From NCBI GenBank assembly GCA_017505505.1, contig JAFVPA010000001.1, forward strand, positions 1 through 48,946: 48,946 nt of DNA, given 5' to 3'. Numbering within the stretch: position 1 is the first letter of the stretch; every line of letters begins with the position of its first letter. Under the pieces are notes generated by a model. It saw only the letters and a program-made list of their open reading frames with translations, was not told the origin of the DNA and searched no databases. Made by a program: the position numbers and the translations under genes. The stretch is from Oscillospiraceae bacterium (GTDB lineage: Bacteria; Bacillota_A; Clostridia; Oscillospirales; Oscillospiraceae). This document shows positions 7,218-15,659 of this stretch, in pieces.

Positions 7218-7793
7218 ATGAAGAAGATTCTTTCTATCGTTCTGGCCCTGACTATGGTGTTTGCCATGACCGCCTGCGGCGGCAGCAAGGCCGAAGAGAC
7301 CACCGGTGCTCCCGCACAGGAGATGCCCGCTTCTGCCCTGGAAGTGCTGGAAACCATCTGGGGAAGCTATGCCGACGACGAGAAGTTCCCTGTCATCGGC
7401 GGTTCCATGGCTGCTCCCGTGGACGGCGCTCCCGGCAGCTATGATCTGGCAGATGAGAACATCAGCTACAGCCTGCTGATCCCCGCTGACCAGCTAGGCA
7501 ATGTGACTGAGGCCGCTTCCATGATCCACATGATGAACGCCAACACCTTCACCGGTGCCGTGTACAAGCTGGCCGGCGGTGTCACCGCTGCGGATTTCGG
7601 CAACGCCATGAAGGAAGCCATCCTGAATAACCAGTGGATGTGCGGTTTCCCCGATAAGCTGCTGATCAGCGGCTTCGGCGACACCTATGTGCTGGTAGCC
7701 TTTGGTGTCAATGATGCTATGGACCCCTTCACTTCTCACTTTGAGGCCGCTTACCCCGGCTTCGAGACCATCGCCAGCGAATCCATCGCCTAA
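7218..7793 (+). CDS. Putative lipoprotein of unknown function
   Basis: A 191-residue lipoprotein: signal peptide of about 19 residues ending in the lipobox AMTAC, followed by a Gly/Ser/Glu linker. The mature part has no motif I can name; it contains paired helices and strands with VYKLAGGVTAADFGNAM and ISGFGDTYVLVAFGV. GGAGG lies 10 bases before the ATG, inside the end of the VanZ-like gene. An intrinsic-terminator-like hairpin separates it from the MBOAT gene, which may set its expression above that of the downstream pair. Confidence 0.75.
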   Translation: MKKILSIVLALTMVFAMTACGGSKAEETTGAPAQEMPASALEVLETIWGSYADDEKFPVIGGSMAAPVDGAPGSYDLADENISYSLLIPADQLGNVTEAASMIHMMNANTFTGAVYKLAGGVTAADFGNAMKEAILNNQWMCGFPDKLLISGFGDTYVLVAFGVNDAMDPFTSHFEAAYPGFETIASESIA

Positions 7794-7800
7794 CGACTTG

Positions 7801-7834
7801 AAAATGGCAGCGACGTTACGCCGCTGCCATTTTT
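7801..7834 (+). terminator. Intra-operon terminator/attenuator before the MBOAT gene
   Basis: Perfect 12-bp stem AAAATGGCAGCG (7801-7812) / CGCTGCCATTTT (7822-7833) ending in TTTTT. No new promoter is obvious before the next gene, so read-through is probably needed. Confidence 0.75.
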
Positions 7835-7851
7835 GCAATGAGGACATTTCT

Positions 7852-9237
7852 ATGCTCTTTTCAAGCATTCCCTTTTTATACTATTTTCTACCCACGGTGC
7901 TGATCTTGTATTTTCTGGCTCCGTGGAAACTGAAAAATGCGGTCCTGCTCCTGTCCAGTCTGATCTTTTACGGCTGGGGAGAGCCGAAGCTGCTGGCCCT
8001 GATGGTTTTTACCATTGGCCTGTTTTACTTCTGCGGTCTTGCCATTGGCCGGGCGGGGGAGCGGCGGTGGAAGAAGTTCTGGCTGCTGGTCTCTGTGGTC
8101 ATCAGCATCGCATTGCTGGGCCTGTTTAAGTATGCTGACTTTTTTATCGGCAGCTTCAATGCCGTCACGGGCCTGAGCATCCCACTGCTGAAGCTGGCAT
8201 TGCCTGTGGGCATCAGCTTTTATACCTTCCAGTGCCTTAGCTATACCATCGATGTCTACCGGGGACATGTGCCGCCCCAAAAGAATCCCATCAGCTTTGG
8301 TGCTTACGTTGCCCTGTTTCCCCAGCTGATCGCAGGCCCCATCGTCCGGTATGTAGACGTGGCCCGGGAGCTGGACAGCCGCCGCACCACCTGGGAGGAT
8401 CTCTCCTATGGCCTGCGCCGTTTTCTGGTGGGCCTGGGCAAGAAGGTTATCCTGGCGGACAATTTTGCCTTGCTCATGAAGCTGTTCCGGGAAAGCGGGG
8501 AGCCTTCCGTGCTGTTCTACTGGATGTATGCTGTTGCCTTTACGCTGAACATCTACTTTGATTTCTCCGGCTATTCCGACATGGCCATCGGCCTGGGGCG
8601 GATGCTGGGCTTCCACTTTATCGAAAACTTCAACTATCCCTACCTGTCTAAAAGTGTCACGGAGTTCTGGCGGCGCTGGCATATGAGTCTGGGAAGCTGG
8701 TTCCGGGATTATGTGTACATCCCCATGGGAGGCAACCGGGTGAGCCGTGGCCGCTGGGTGTTCAATATCCTGACGGTCTGGATGCTGACAGGCGCCTGGC
8801 ACGGGGCGGCCTGGAATTTTGTCCTCTGGGGACTGCTGTTTGCGGTGCTGCTGATGACCGAAAAGTGGGTGCCTGCTTTACAGAAGCTGCCTGCTTTTTT
8901 GCGCCATGGTTACGTGCTGCTGGCGGTGATGCTGAGTTTTGTGCTGTTCAATGCCGACTCCATGGCTCAGGCGGGCAGGGATATCGCAGCCCTCTTTGGC
9001 TTTGGAAATCTGCCCGGGGTCACGGCGGAGACGCTGTATTATCTGAAAAGCTATGCCCTTTTGTTCCTGGCGGGATTTGTGGGGGCTACTCCGGTGCCTA
9101 AGCTGGCAGCGGAGAAGCTGGCAAATACCCGGGTGGGGACGGTATTGGAGCCGGTGTTTCTGGCAGGAATCTTGCTGACGGTGACGGCCTATCTGGTGGA
9201 CGGTTCCTTCAGCCCCTTCCTGTATTTCCGGTTTTAA
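7852..9237 (+). CDS. MBOAT family O-acyltransferase (AlgI-like)
   Basis: A 461-residue polytopic membrane protein that transfers acyl groups across the membrane to an extracellular polymer, as AlgI, DltB and PatA do. Conserved marks: QLIAGPIVRY, FDFSGYSDMAIGLGRMLGF, EFWRRWHMSLGSWFRDY (His277), and the catalytic-type histidine His317 in TGAWHGAAWNF. The ATG at 7852 follows GAGGA; a longer frame into the preceding gene is rejected. The DHHW gene follows after 13 bp, the usual AlgI-AlgJ-like pairing. No dlt genes are present, so polysaccharide O-acetylation is likelier than teichoic acid alanylation. Confidence 0.92.
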   Translation: MLFSSIPFLYYFLPTVLILYFLAPWKLKNAVLLLSSLIFYGWGEPKLLALMVFTIGLFYFCGLAIGRAGERRWKKFWLLVSVVISIALLGLFKYADFFIGSFNAVTGLSIPLLKLALPVGISFYTFQCLSYTIDVYRGHVPPQKNPISFGAYVALFPQLIAGPIVRYVDVARELDSRRTTWEDLSYGLRRFLVGLGKKVILADNFALLMKLFRESGEPSVLFYWMYAVAFTLNIYFDFSGYSDMAIGLGRMLGFHFIENFNYPYLSKSVTEFWRRWHMSLGSWFRDYVYIPMGGNRVSRGRWVFNILTVWMLTGAWHGAAWNFVLWGLLFAVLLMTEKWVPALQKLPAFLRHGYVLLAVMLSFVLFNADSMAQAGRDIAALFGFGNLPGVTAETLYYLKSYALLFLAGFVGATPVPKLAAEKLANTRVGTVLEPVFLAGILLTVTAYLVDGSFSPFLYFRF

Positions 9238-9250
9238 GGAGGTGGCGAAG

Positions 9251-10336
9251 ATGAAAAAAGCAAACGCAATTCTTCTGCTGGCTCTTTGGGCCGTCATCAC
9301 AACCTTTGCCTGGATTTCTCCAGCCAAGGCCTTCTCCGATACGGAGCGCCGCCCGCTGGAACAGAAACCGGCAATCCGCATAGACACACTTCTGAACGGC
9401 AGCTTCATGACGGATTTTGAAGACTATGCCCTGGACCAGTTCCCCCTGCGGGACGGATTCCGTACGGTGAAATCCCTGTTCCATTATTACGTTTTGGGGC
9501 AGAAGGACAACAATGGCATCTATCTGGCCCATGGCTACGCTGCCAAGCAGGAATATCCCCTGCGGGAAGCTTCCCTTGACCATGCGCTGGAGCGGTTCAG
9601 CCATCTGTATGAGAAATACCTGACAGATTCGGATGTGTATATGGCCATCGTTCCGGATAAGGGCTATTATCTGGCGGAAGACAGCGGCCATCTGGCTATG
9701 GACTATGAGACTCTGTTCGGGGCTTTCCGGGAGGGAATGCCCTGGGCGACCCATGTCGATCTAACGGATACCTTATCCCTGGAAGATTATTACCGCACGG
9801 ATACCCACTGGCGGCAGGAGAAGCTGCTGGACGCAGCGGGCACCATTTGCCGGGCTCTGGGCGTGACAGCCCCTAAGGTGGAAGATTATACACAGACTGC
9901 CTTGGAACGGCCCTTCTATGGGGTCTACTACGGACAGTCGGCTTTGCCCATGGAACCGGAAACGATGTATGTGCTGGACAATGAAATGCTGCAAAATTGT
10001 ACGGTTTACGACTATGAAAGCGGAAAGACCGCCGCCATTTACGACGAAAGCAAGCTGGAAGGGAAGGACCTGTACGAAGTATTCCTGTCCGGTTCCCGGT
10101 CTCTGCTGACCATTCAAAACCCCGCGGGCCAGAGCGGAAAGGAACTGATCGTCTTCCGGGACTCCTTCGGCAGTGCCATGGTGCCGCTGATCTTGCAGGA
10201 TTACGAGACGGTGACGGTCATTGATATCCGCTATATTCAGATGGACCTGCTGGACCGGTTCGTGGATTTTCACGGACAGGATGTGCTTTTCCTGTACAGT
10301 ACGCTGGTGCTGAACAACAGTGAGACAATGAAATAA
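9251..10336 (+). CDS. DHHW family protein (AlgJ-like, SGNH-hydrolase fold)
   Basis: A 361-residue membrane-anchored extracytoplasmic protein. The N-terminus has one hydrophobic anchor (residues 6-25). The family motif is TDTHW (Asp184-His186-Trp187), and a Ser-containing RDSFGSAMVPLI lies near residue 300, as in the SGNH-like acyl hydrolases/transferases that work with MBOAT proteins in polysaccharide O-acetylation. The ATG at 9251 is preferred to GTG at 9242 because the latter overlaps the AAGGAGG ribosome site. It ends the operon at a strong terminator. The acceptor polymer is unknown. Confidence 0.9.
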   Translation: MKKANAILLLALWAVITTFAWISPAKAFSDTERRPLEQKPAIRIDTLLNGSFMTDFEDYALDQFPLRDGFRTVKSLFHYYVLGQKDNNGIYLAHGYAAKQEYPLREASLDHALERFSHLYEKYLTDSDVYMAIVPDKGYYLAEDSGHLAMDYETLFGAFREGMPWATHVDLTDTLSLEDYYRTDTHWRQEKLLDAAGTICRALGVTAPKVEDYTQTALERPFYGVYYGQSALPMEPETMYVLDNEMLQNCTVYDYESGKTAAIYDESKLEGKDLYEVFLSGSRSLLTIQNPAGQSGKELIVFRDSFGSAMVPLILQDYETVTVIDIRYIQMDLLDRFVDFHGQDVLFLYSTLVLNNSETMK

Positions 10337-10338
10337 CA

Positions 10339-10380
10339 AAAGGGCGTGTTGCGGGGAAGCAACACGCCCTTTGCTATTTT
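10339..10380 (+). terminator. Intrinsic terminator after the DHHW gene
   Basis: Perfect 14-bp stem AAGGGCGTGTTGC-type (10339-10352) with its complement (10359-10372), then GCTATTTT. Confidence 0.85.
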
Positions 10381-10398
10381 AGGTCAGTAAAATTCTAA

Positions 10399-10476
10399 GT
10401 AGGGCGGCTTGTCCTCAAGCCGCCGCTATCCCCTGAAATCCAATGGAAACGGCGGGCTGAGGGCAATTCGCCATAC
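10399..10476. repeat. GTAGGG-family repeat, copy 1 (78 bp, CTTG subtype)
   Basis: Left end is GTAGGGCGGCTTG-TCCT-CAAGCCGCCG, itself a hairpin; the right end has CGGCGGGCTGAGGGCAATTCGCC then ATAC, the degenerate inverted form. No coding potential. It lies between two convergent genes. Confidence 0.85.
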
Positions 10477-10504
10477 AGATTGATTTTGGGACAAAAGGCA
10501 GCTC

Positions 10505-10873
10505 CTACATGGCATGATCGGAAAGACGCTCAAGACCGGTATCGATACCGCCCAATACGATAAATCCCCGGAGAACGGTATAAATGTCTGCGCTTTCCGT
10601 GGTGAACTCCATAAGAAAGAAGACGATGGCCATGGCGAAGAAAGTCAAAGCTCTCAATACACTCTTTTTTGGGGGAGATGTTCTCCTGGGCCGGAAAAAC
10701 GGAATATCCAGTAAGAACTTAAAAAGCAGCCAGGCGTACATGCCATAGCCAAGAAAGGTAATATGGTTGCTCCATGGGAACGCAGCCTCAGGGTGCTTCC
10801 CGGCATAGCAGAGAAAGCAGACTGCGGCCAGGAACAATCCGGTTCCAATCAGCAATGATGTCTGTTTCTTCAT
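10505..10873 (-). CDS. Hypothetical membrane protein
   Basis: A 122-residue protein with three to four hydrophobic segments (about residues 7-24, 39-57, 72-90 and 98-112) and a basic loop RPRRTSPPKKS between the second and third. No family recognised. AAGGAGGC precedes the ATG. It starts 10 bp after the stop of the upstream minus-strand gene and is the last gene of that pair; no clear terminator follows before repeat copy 1. Confidence 0.6.
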   Translation of the reverse strand: MKKQTSLLIGTGLFLAAVCFLCYAGKHPEAAFPWSNHITFLGYGMYAWLLFKFLLDIPFFRPRRTSPPKKSVLRALTFFAMAIVFFLMEFTTESADIYTVLRGFIVLGGIDTGLERLSDHAM

Positions 10874-10883
10874 AAAGCCTCCT

Positions 10884-11297
10884 TCAGGAAGCGGAATGCT
10901 GTTCTTCTATGCTGTCTAAGTCTAACCCGGCCCGGCTGCCCATTTTGGCTGTGCCCATAGGGTCGTAGGCCTGATAGATGATGGTTCGGACGGCTTTGGT
11001 GTCATCACTTCTGTGGGTCGTGAAAATGACCTGGCATTCGTATTTATAATCCATGCCCAACGCGTTTCGGAGGTTCCAGTTTGTCAGGAAAAAAGACTTG
11101 GGTTTTATTACGAAAACCATGTCTTCGGTTCCTTCTTCTGTGGATTTTCCGGTGTATTCAGGGCCGTATATAGTTTCCAATTCTGCCCTTAGATCCAAAA
11201 CGGCAGAGCTGCTGGTATAGTATCCAATACCCAGCCACCAGAGAAGGGCGGTGAGCAGGACGAGGGCGAGAATTATTGCAATATGGCTGCGCTGCAT
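10884..11297 (-). CDS. Hypothetical membrane-anchored protein
   Basis: A 137-residue protein with one N-terminal membrane segment (about residues 7-25, with LLWWLGIGYY) and a soluble part of mixed strands that faces outside if the segment is an uncleaved anchor. No family recognised. GGAGGTGC precedes the ATG. The promoter at 11330-11358 drives it and the following small membrane protein. Confidence 0.6.
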   Translation of the reverse strand: MQRSHIAIILALVLLTALLWWLGIGYYTSSSAVLDLRAELETIYGPEYTGKSTEEGTEDMVFVIKPKSFFLTNWNLRNALGMDYKYECQVIFTTHRSDDTKAVRTIIYQAYDPMGTAKMGSRAGLDLDSIEEQHSAS

Positions 11298-11329
11298 TGG
11301 GTTGCACCTCCGTCAAAATCTTATTTTTT

Positions 11330-11358
11330 ATTATATCAGTTCCAATAGGAAAAAACAA
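11330..11358 (-). promoter_or_regulatory. Promoter of the two-gene membrane protein operon
   Basis: Minus strand TTGTTT (11353-11358), 17-bp spacer, TATAAT (11330-11335). The -35 box is in the T-tract of the MATE gene terminator. Confidence 0.7.
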
Positions 11359-11392
11359 GAACAGACCCGGCCATGAAAACGGCCGGGTCTGT
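11350..11392 (-). terminator. Intrinsic terminator of the MATE gene
   Basis: Perfect 12-bp stem ACAGACCCGGCC (11361-11372) / GGCCGGGTCTGT (11381-11392), read on the minus strand and followed by TCTTGTTTTTT. Confidence 0.88.
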
Positions 11393-11396
11393 AAAG

Positions 11397-12779
11397 TCAG
11401 TCGGTGAGATTCTGGATCCATTTGCCCTGTTTCAGCATGAGAGCGCCCAGACCGCATTTGACCAGGTCGGTGCCCTGGCAGATGGCGAAGAGGGGGACGA
11501 TGGAGATGTCCGTGAAGCGGCTCAGACAGAAAGCCAGGGGGACGCAGACTGCCCATACGAAGCAACTGTCGAACAGGAAGGTCACCAATGTCTGTCCGCC
11601 GGAGCGGAGGGTGAAATAGGTGGCGTTGGTATAGGACATGAAGGGCATCATAAAGGCGTTGATGCAGATGAGCATGGTTGCCAGTTGCCGCACATCCTCG
11701 GTGGTGTTGTAGATCCGGGGGAACAGGCCGGAGATGGACATCAACAGTCCGCCGAAGACCATGCTGGAAACCACAGAGGCAAACAGAAGCTTACGGTTGG
11801 AATCCCGAACTTCGGCTTCGGAGTTTCCGGCTCCCAGCATCTGACCCATGAGAATGCCTACGGCGTTGCCCATGGACAGGAAGACCACACTGGCCAGATT
11901 GAAGATGGTGCTGGAAATGTTCATGGCCGGCACCACATCCAGGCCGCAGGTGGAATAGCACTGGTTCAGGAACGCCATGCCGCCGGACCAGAGGGCTTCA
12001 TTGATCAGCAGGGGCATGCCCTTGATAACGATGGACTTCAGCAGATGGCCCGGGAGGTAGAAGGAACGGTAGGCGCCCACGATGAAGGCATTTTTGACGG
12101 GATTGCGGTGAGTCCAGAGGGCTACGATGGCCAGCTCCACATACCGGGAGATGACAGTAGCCAAGGCCGCGCCCCGAACGCCCATGGCCGGGGCTCCGAA
12201 GTGACCGAAAATCAGAATGTAGTTGCCCACCAGATTTACCAGAACTGCCACGATTCCGGCCATCATGGGAATGAAAGTATTGCCGGATTCCTTCAGGGTA
12301 CTGGCATAGGCGTTGGTCAAAGCAAAGGGCAGGAAGCCCCAGACCATGACGTGCAAATATTGGACACCCTGCTCCAGTACTGCGGCGGCCGTGGCGGCAT
12401 CGCCTTCTCCGGTGAGATACAGTCCGATGAGAAAACGGTCCGCCAGAAGGAAAAGGGCTGCGCCAAGTGCAGATATGGCGGTGCAGATCAGAAATTTGAA
12501 ACGGAAGGTATAGCGGACACCTTCGTCATCCCCGGAGCCGTGGAACTGGGCGGTGAAGATACCGGCACCGGAGCTGGCTCCGAAGACACACAGGTTAAAA
12601 ACGAACAGCAGACCGTTGACGATGGAAACACCGCTCATTGGAACGGTGCCGATCCGGCCCACCATGATGTTATCCAGAAGGGAAACAAAATTGGTGATAC
12701 CGTTCTGGATGATGATGGGAAGGGCGACGGCAATGACCCTCCGGTAGAAGGCTCGGTCACCGATGTAACGCTTAAGCAT
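11397..12779 (-). CDS. MATE family efflux transporter
   Basis: A 460-residue polytopic membrane protein with about twelve hydrophobic segments in two homologous halves, fitting Na+- or H+-driven multidrug/toxin exporters. The N-terminal half has IALPIIIQNG-like and LLDNIMVGRIGTVPMSGVS; the second half has KGMPLLINEALWSGGMAFLNQ and MGQMLGAGNSEAEV. The ATG at 12779 follows GAGG and is preferred to a TTG at 12791. Repeat copy 2 lies upstream, between it and nagA, which is in the same direction; no separate promoter was found. Substrate unknown. Confidence 0.92.
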   Translation of the reverse strand: MLKRYIGDRAFYRRVIAVALPIIIQNGITNFVSLLDNIMVGRIGTVPMSGVSIVNGLLFVFNLCVFGASSGAGIFTAQFHGSGDDEGVRYTFRFKFLICTAISALGAALFLLADRFLIGLYLTGEGDAATAAAVLEQGVQYLHVMVWGFLPFALTNAYASTLKESGNTFIPMMAGIVAVLVNLVGNYILIFGHFGAPAMGVRGAALATVISRYVELAIVALWTHRNPVKNAFIVGAYRSFYLPGHLLKSIVIKGMPLLINEALWSGGMAFLNQCYSTCGLDVVPAMNISSTIFNLASVVFLSMGNAVGILMGQMLGAGNSEAEVRDSNRKLLFASVVSSMVFGGLLMSISGLFPRIYNTTEDVRQLATMLICINAFMMPFMSYTNATYFTLRSGGQTLVTFLFDSCFVWAVCVPLAFCLSRFTDISIVPLFAICQGTDLVKCGLGALMLKQGKWIQNLTD

Positions 12780-12801
12780 GGAAAACCTCAATTGGAAACT
12801 G

Positions 12802-12940
12802 TGTAGGGGAGGGGCAGTGCCCCTCCCGTTTGTGTATTGAACATTGTGTGGGAAAACGACTATGAAAAGAAATCTTCTTTCACAGACTGCTTCTGTAGTT
12901 TTTGGGAAGGTTTCGGGAGAGGCACTGCCCCTCCCCTACA
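12802..12940. repeat. GTAGGG-family repeat, copy 2 (139 bp, GCAGTGC subtype)
   Basis: Left end TGTAGGGGAGGGGCAGTGCC continuing CCTCCCG; right end CGGGAGAGGCACTGCCCCTC continuing CCCTACA. Both ends are hairpins and mutually inverted. The centre is AT-richer. It occupies the nagA-MATE junction. Confidence 0.85.
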
Positions 12941-12950
12941 GAATACTTGG

Positions 12951-14081
12951 TTAAATCTCGACACCGCCGATGAAGACGCGCTTTTCGGAGTAATCAGAAT
13001 TGGTGATGACGAAGTCGGCGTATTTGCCGGTTTCAATGGAACCGATCTTGTCATGGGCATTCAGCGCTTTAGCGGGGTTGAAGGAAGCGGCACGAACGGC
13101 TTCTTCTTCAGGGATACCCCAGCTCAGGACGTTGCGCAGGCAGGCCCACATGTTGGAGGCGGAGCAGGCAATGGTGTCGGTGCCCACCAGTTTGGCGACG
13201 CCGCCCCGGAGTTCGGCCATCTGGCCGCCCAGGTCGAACTGGTAGCCTTCGGGCTGGCCGGTGCAGCGGCCGGAGTCGGAGACCAGGATCATACGGTTCT
13301 TGAACATGGTGAAAGCCAGACGGACGGAAGCGGGATGGATGTGGAAACCGTCAGCAATGATTTCCGCTTGAACCTTTTCATTCTCCACACCTGCGGGAAT
13401 GGCACCGGGATTGCGATGATGGATACCGGGCATAGCGTTGTACAGGTGGGTCAGATGGGTGACACCGGCATCCACTGCGGCTTTGGCATCATCATAGGTG
13501 CAGTCGGTATGGGCAATGGAGACGGTGCACAGCTTGCTTGCTTTCTCCACGAATTCCACAGCACCGGGCAGCTCGGGAGCGATATCCACGATGGTCAGCA
13601 GGCCGTCAGCTTCATCATAGAGCTTCTTGAAGCCCTCAAAGTCAGGCTCCATCAGGTAATCGGCATTCTGTGCGCCGCGCTTTTTGTAAGAGAAGTAGGG
13701 ACCTTCCATCTGGATGCCCATGATCCGGGAATAGCCCTCGGGTGCCTCTTCTCTCAGCTGCTTTGCGTTGGCGAAAGCCTTGGACAGAACATCGTAGGGC
13801 AGGGTCATGGAAGCGGGGGCGAAGGAGGTAGCACCGCACTGGGCATAGAACTTTGCCATGGCCTTCAGACCTTCGTAGTCGCCGTCAGAGAAGTCGGCAC
13901 CGGAGTTGCCGTGGCTGTGGACTTCTACCAGGCCGGGGATAACAGTGGCACCGCCCAGATCGATGGCATCGGCGGGTACGGTTTCGGGCAGTACTTCGCC
14001 AAAGAGGCCGTCTTTGACTTCAAAAGCACCCATATGGAACCGGTTGTCGGAGGTGAAAATACGAGCATTTTTATAGAACAT
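12951..14081 (-). CDS. nagA: N-acetylglucosamine-6-phosphate deacetylase
   Basis: A 376-residue cytoplasmic amidohydrolase that converts GlcNAc-6-phosphate to GlcN-6-phosphate and acetate in amino-sugar recycling. Motifs in order: metal-site HSHG (His55, His57), MEGPYFS (Glu126), SIAHTDC (His191), THLYNAM (His209/His212), ADGFHIHP (about 243-250) and the catalytic Asp269 in LVSDSGRC, where many homologues have TDAM. Length is normal. nagB is not adjacent. The start follows GGAGACAGG. The upstream region is shared with divergent trkA. Confidence 0.93.
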   Translation of the reverse strand: MFYKNARIFTSDNRFHMGAFEVKDGLFGEVLPETVPADAIDLGGATVIPGLVEVHSHGNSGADFSDGDYEGLKAMAKFYAQCGATSFAPASMTLPYDVLSKAFANAKQLREEAPEGYSRIMGIQMEGPYFSYKKRGAQNADYLMEPDFEGFKKLYDEADGLLTIVDIAPELPGAVEFVEKASKLCTVSIAHTDCTYDDAKAAVDAGVTHLTHLYNAMPGIHHRNPGAIPAGVENEKVQAEIIADGFHIHPASVRLAFTMFKNRMILVSDSGRCTGQPEGYQFDLGGQMAELRGGVAKLVGTDTIACSASNMWACLRNVLSWGIPEEEAVRAASFNPAKALNAHDKIGSIETGKYADFVITNSDYSEKRVFIGGVEI

Positions 14082-14117
14082 AATTCCTGTCTCCTTTATA
14101 TAAAGTTTTGTATGAAT

Positions 14118-14146
14118 ATGGTATCATGACGCTGAAAAAAAAGCAA
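14118..14146 (-). promoter_or_regulatory. Possible nagA promoter
   Basis: Minus strand TTGCTT (14141-14146), 17-bp spacer, TACCAT (14118-14123). The -10 box is weak, so this is tentative. Confidence 0.45.
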
Positions 14147-14206
14147 TGCCATGGTGTAAAATGATAAAACCTGTGGGGATTTTGCCATGCCTTTATCAAG
14201 ATGGGG

Positions 14207-14235
14207 TTGTCATGGAGAGAAAATGCTGATATAAT
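14207..14235 (+). promoter_or_regulatory. trkA-trkH promoter
   Basis: TTGTCA (14207-14212), 17-bp spacer, TATAAT (14230-14235), about 45 bp before the expected trkA ribosome site. Confidence 0.85.
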
Positions 14236-14288
14236 ACGGAATAACATATTTTTCAAGCAAATCACCTTTTGTTACATAGGAGGCGCTT

Positions 14289-15647
14289 ATGAATATCATC
14301 ATCGCAGGCGACGGTAAGGTAGGTTCTCTGCTGACCCGCCAGCTTTCTGCGGAGGGACACGATATTACCGTCATCGATTCCGATGCGCAGGTCCTGCAGT
14401 CCAGTGTAGAGCGTTATGATGTGATCTCTGTCCACGGCAACTGTGCGTCTATGGGCGTTTTGCAGCAGGCAGGAGTCAAGGACGCAGATCTTCTCATTGC
14501 CGCGACCAGTGCAGATGAGGTGAACCTGTTGTGCTGCACCACAGCCCATGCCCTGAATCCCAAGCTGCATACCATCGCCCGGATCCGCAATCCGGAGTAT
14601 ACGGAGCAGATCTACCGGATGCGAAATGTGTTCGGTTTGTCTATGGTCATCAACCCGGAGAACCAGGCAGCTACGGAAATCGACCGGCTGCTGAAATATC
14701 CCGGCTTTCTGCGGCGGGACACCTTTGCAAAGGGCCGCACAGAGATCGTGGAGCTGCGGGTGGATGGCAACAGCAAGCTGAACAATGTCCGTCTGATGGA
14801 TCTGCGGACCATCCTGAAATGCCAGGTGCTGGTCTGCGCTGTTCTGCGGGATGGCAATGCCATTGCGCCGAAGGGCGACTTCGTGCTGAAGGAGGGCGAC
14901 CGTGTCTTCTTCACGGCTCTGTCCCAGAACCTGACTACTCTGCTGAGAAGTCTGGGAATCCTGTCCCGCCGGGTCCGGAATGTGACCATTTGCGGCGGCG
15001 GCCGCATCAGCTATTATCTGGCCAAGCGGCTGAAAAAGTCCGGTATCTCTGTCCAGATCATTGACAGCAACTTCGAACGCTGCAAGGAGCTGTGTGAGCT
15101 GCTTCCCGATGCGGATGTTATTCATGGGGATATCAGTGAACAGGATCTGCTGGAGAGCGAGGGACTGTCTGAAACAGATGCTCTTGTGACCCTGACAGGC
15201 CTGGATGAACTGAATATGATCGTATCCCTTTACGCTACCTCCCGGGGCGTGCCCCAGGTGATTACAAAGCTGAGCCATACCGGTAACCGCAGCGTTATTG
15301 ATGGCCTGTCCCTGGGCAGTGTCATCAGCCCCCGGGAGCTGGTGTGCAGCAATATCGTCCGCTATGTCCGGGCCATGGAAAACCAGACCGGTGCGGCCAT
15401 CTCTGTGCATACCATCGCCGACGGCCAGGTAGAGGCTATGGAGTTCCTGGTGGACGAGCATACCAAAAATTGCGGCAAGGCTCTGAAGGAGTTCCGCCTG
15501 AAGCCCAATGTGCTGCTGGCCAGCATCTCCCACGGTGCGGATACGGAGATCCCCAACGGTGATTCCTTCTTCCAGAAGGGCGATACCGTGGTGATCGTTA
15601 CCAACGGACGGGAAGCGATCCGCCAGCTCAACGACATATTCGCATAA
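14289..15647 (+). CDS. trkA: TrkA potassium uptake regulatory subunit
   Basis: A 452-residue cytoplasmic protein with two tandem RCK units. Each has a Rossmann NAD-binding fold: GDGKVGS at residues 8-14 with VIDSD downstream, and CGGGRISYYLAKRL near 237 with IIDSNFERC downstream. Each is followed by a TrkA-C domain (RTEIVELRVD and GQVEAMEFLVD regions). This is the full two-unit length of TrkA. It gates the membrane subunit TrkH, encoded 12 bp downstream. AGGAGGCG precedes the ATG. Confidence 0.95.
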   Translation: MNIIIAGDGKVGSLLTRQLSAEGHDITVIDSDAQVLQSSVERYDVISVHGNCASMGVLQQAGVKDADLLIAATSADEVNLLCCTTAHALNPKLHTIARIRNPEYTEQIYRMRNVFGLSMVINPENQAATEIDRLLKYPGFLRRDTFAKGRTEIVELRVDGNSKLNNVRLMDLRTILKCQVLVCAVLRDGNAIAPKGDFVLKEGDRVFFTALSQNLTTLLRSLGILSRRVRNVTICGGGRISYYLAKRLKKSGISVQIIDSNFERCKELCELLPDADVIHGDISEQDLLESEGLSETDALVTLTGLDELNMIVSLYATSRGVPQVITKLSHTGNRSVIDGLSLGSVISPRELVCSNIVRYVRAMENQTGAAISVHTIADGQVEAMEFLVDEHTKNCGKALKEFRLKPNVLLASISHGADTEIPNGDSFFQKGDTVVIVTNGREAIRQLNDIFA

Positions 15648-15659
15648 GGGGGCTTCCTT

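Noticed and set aside
11373..12806. Long plus-strand frame opposite the MATE gene
   Set aside because: Composition is Gly/His/Glu-rich without hydrophobic pattern; the minus-strand frame gives a clear MATE transporter.
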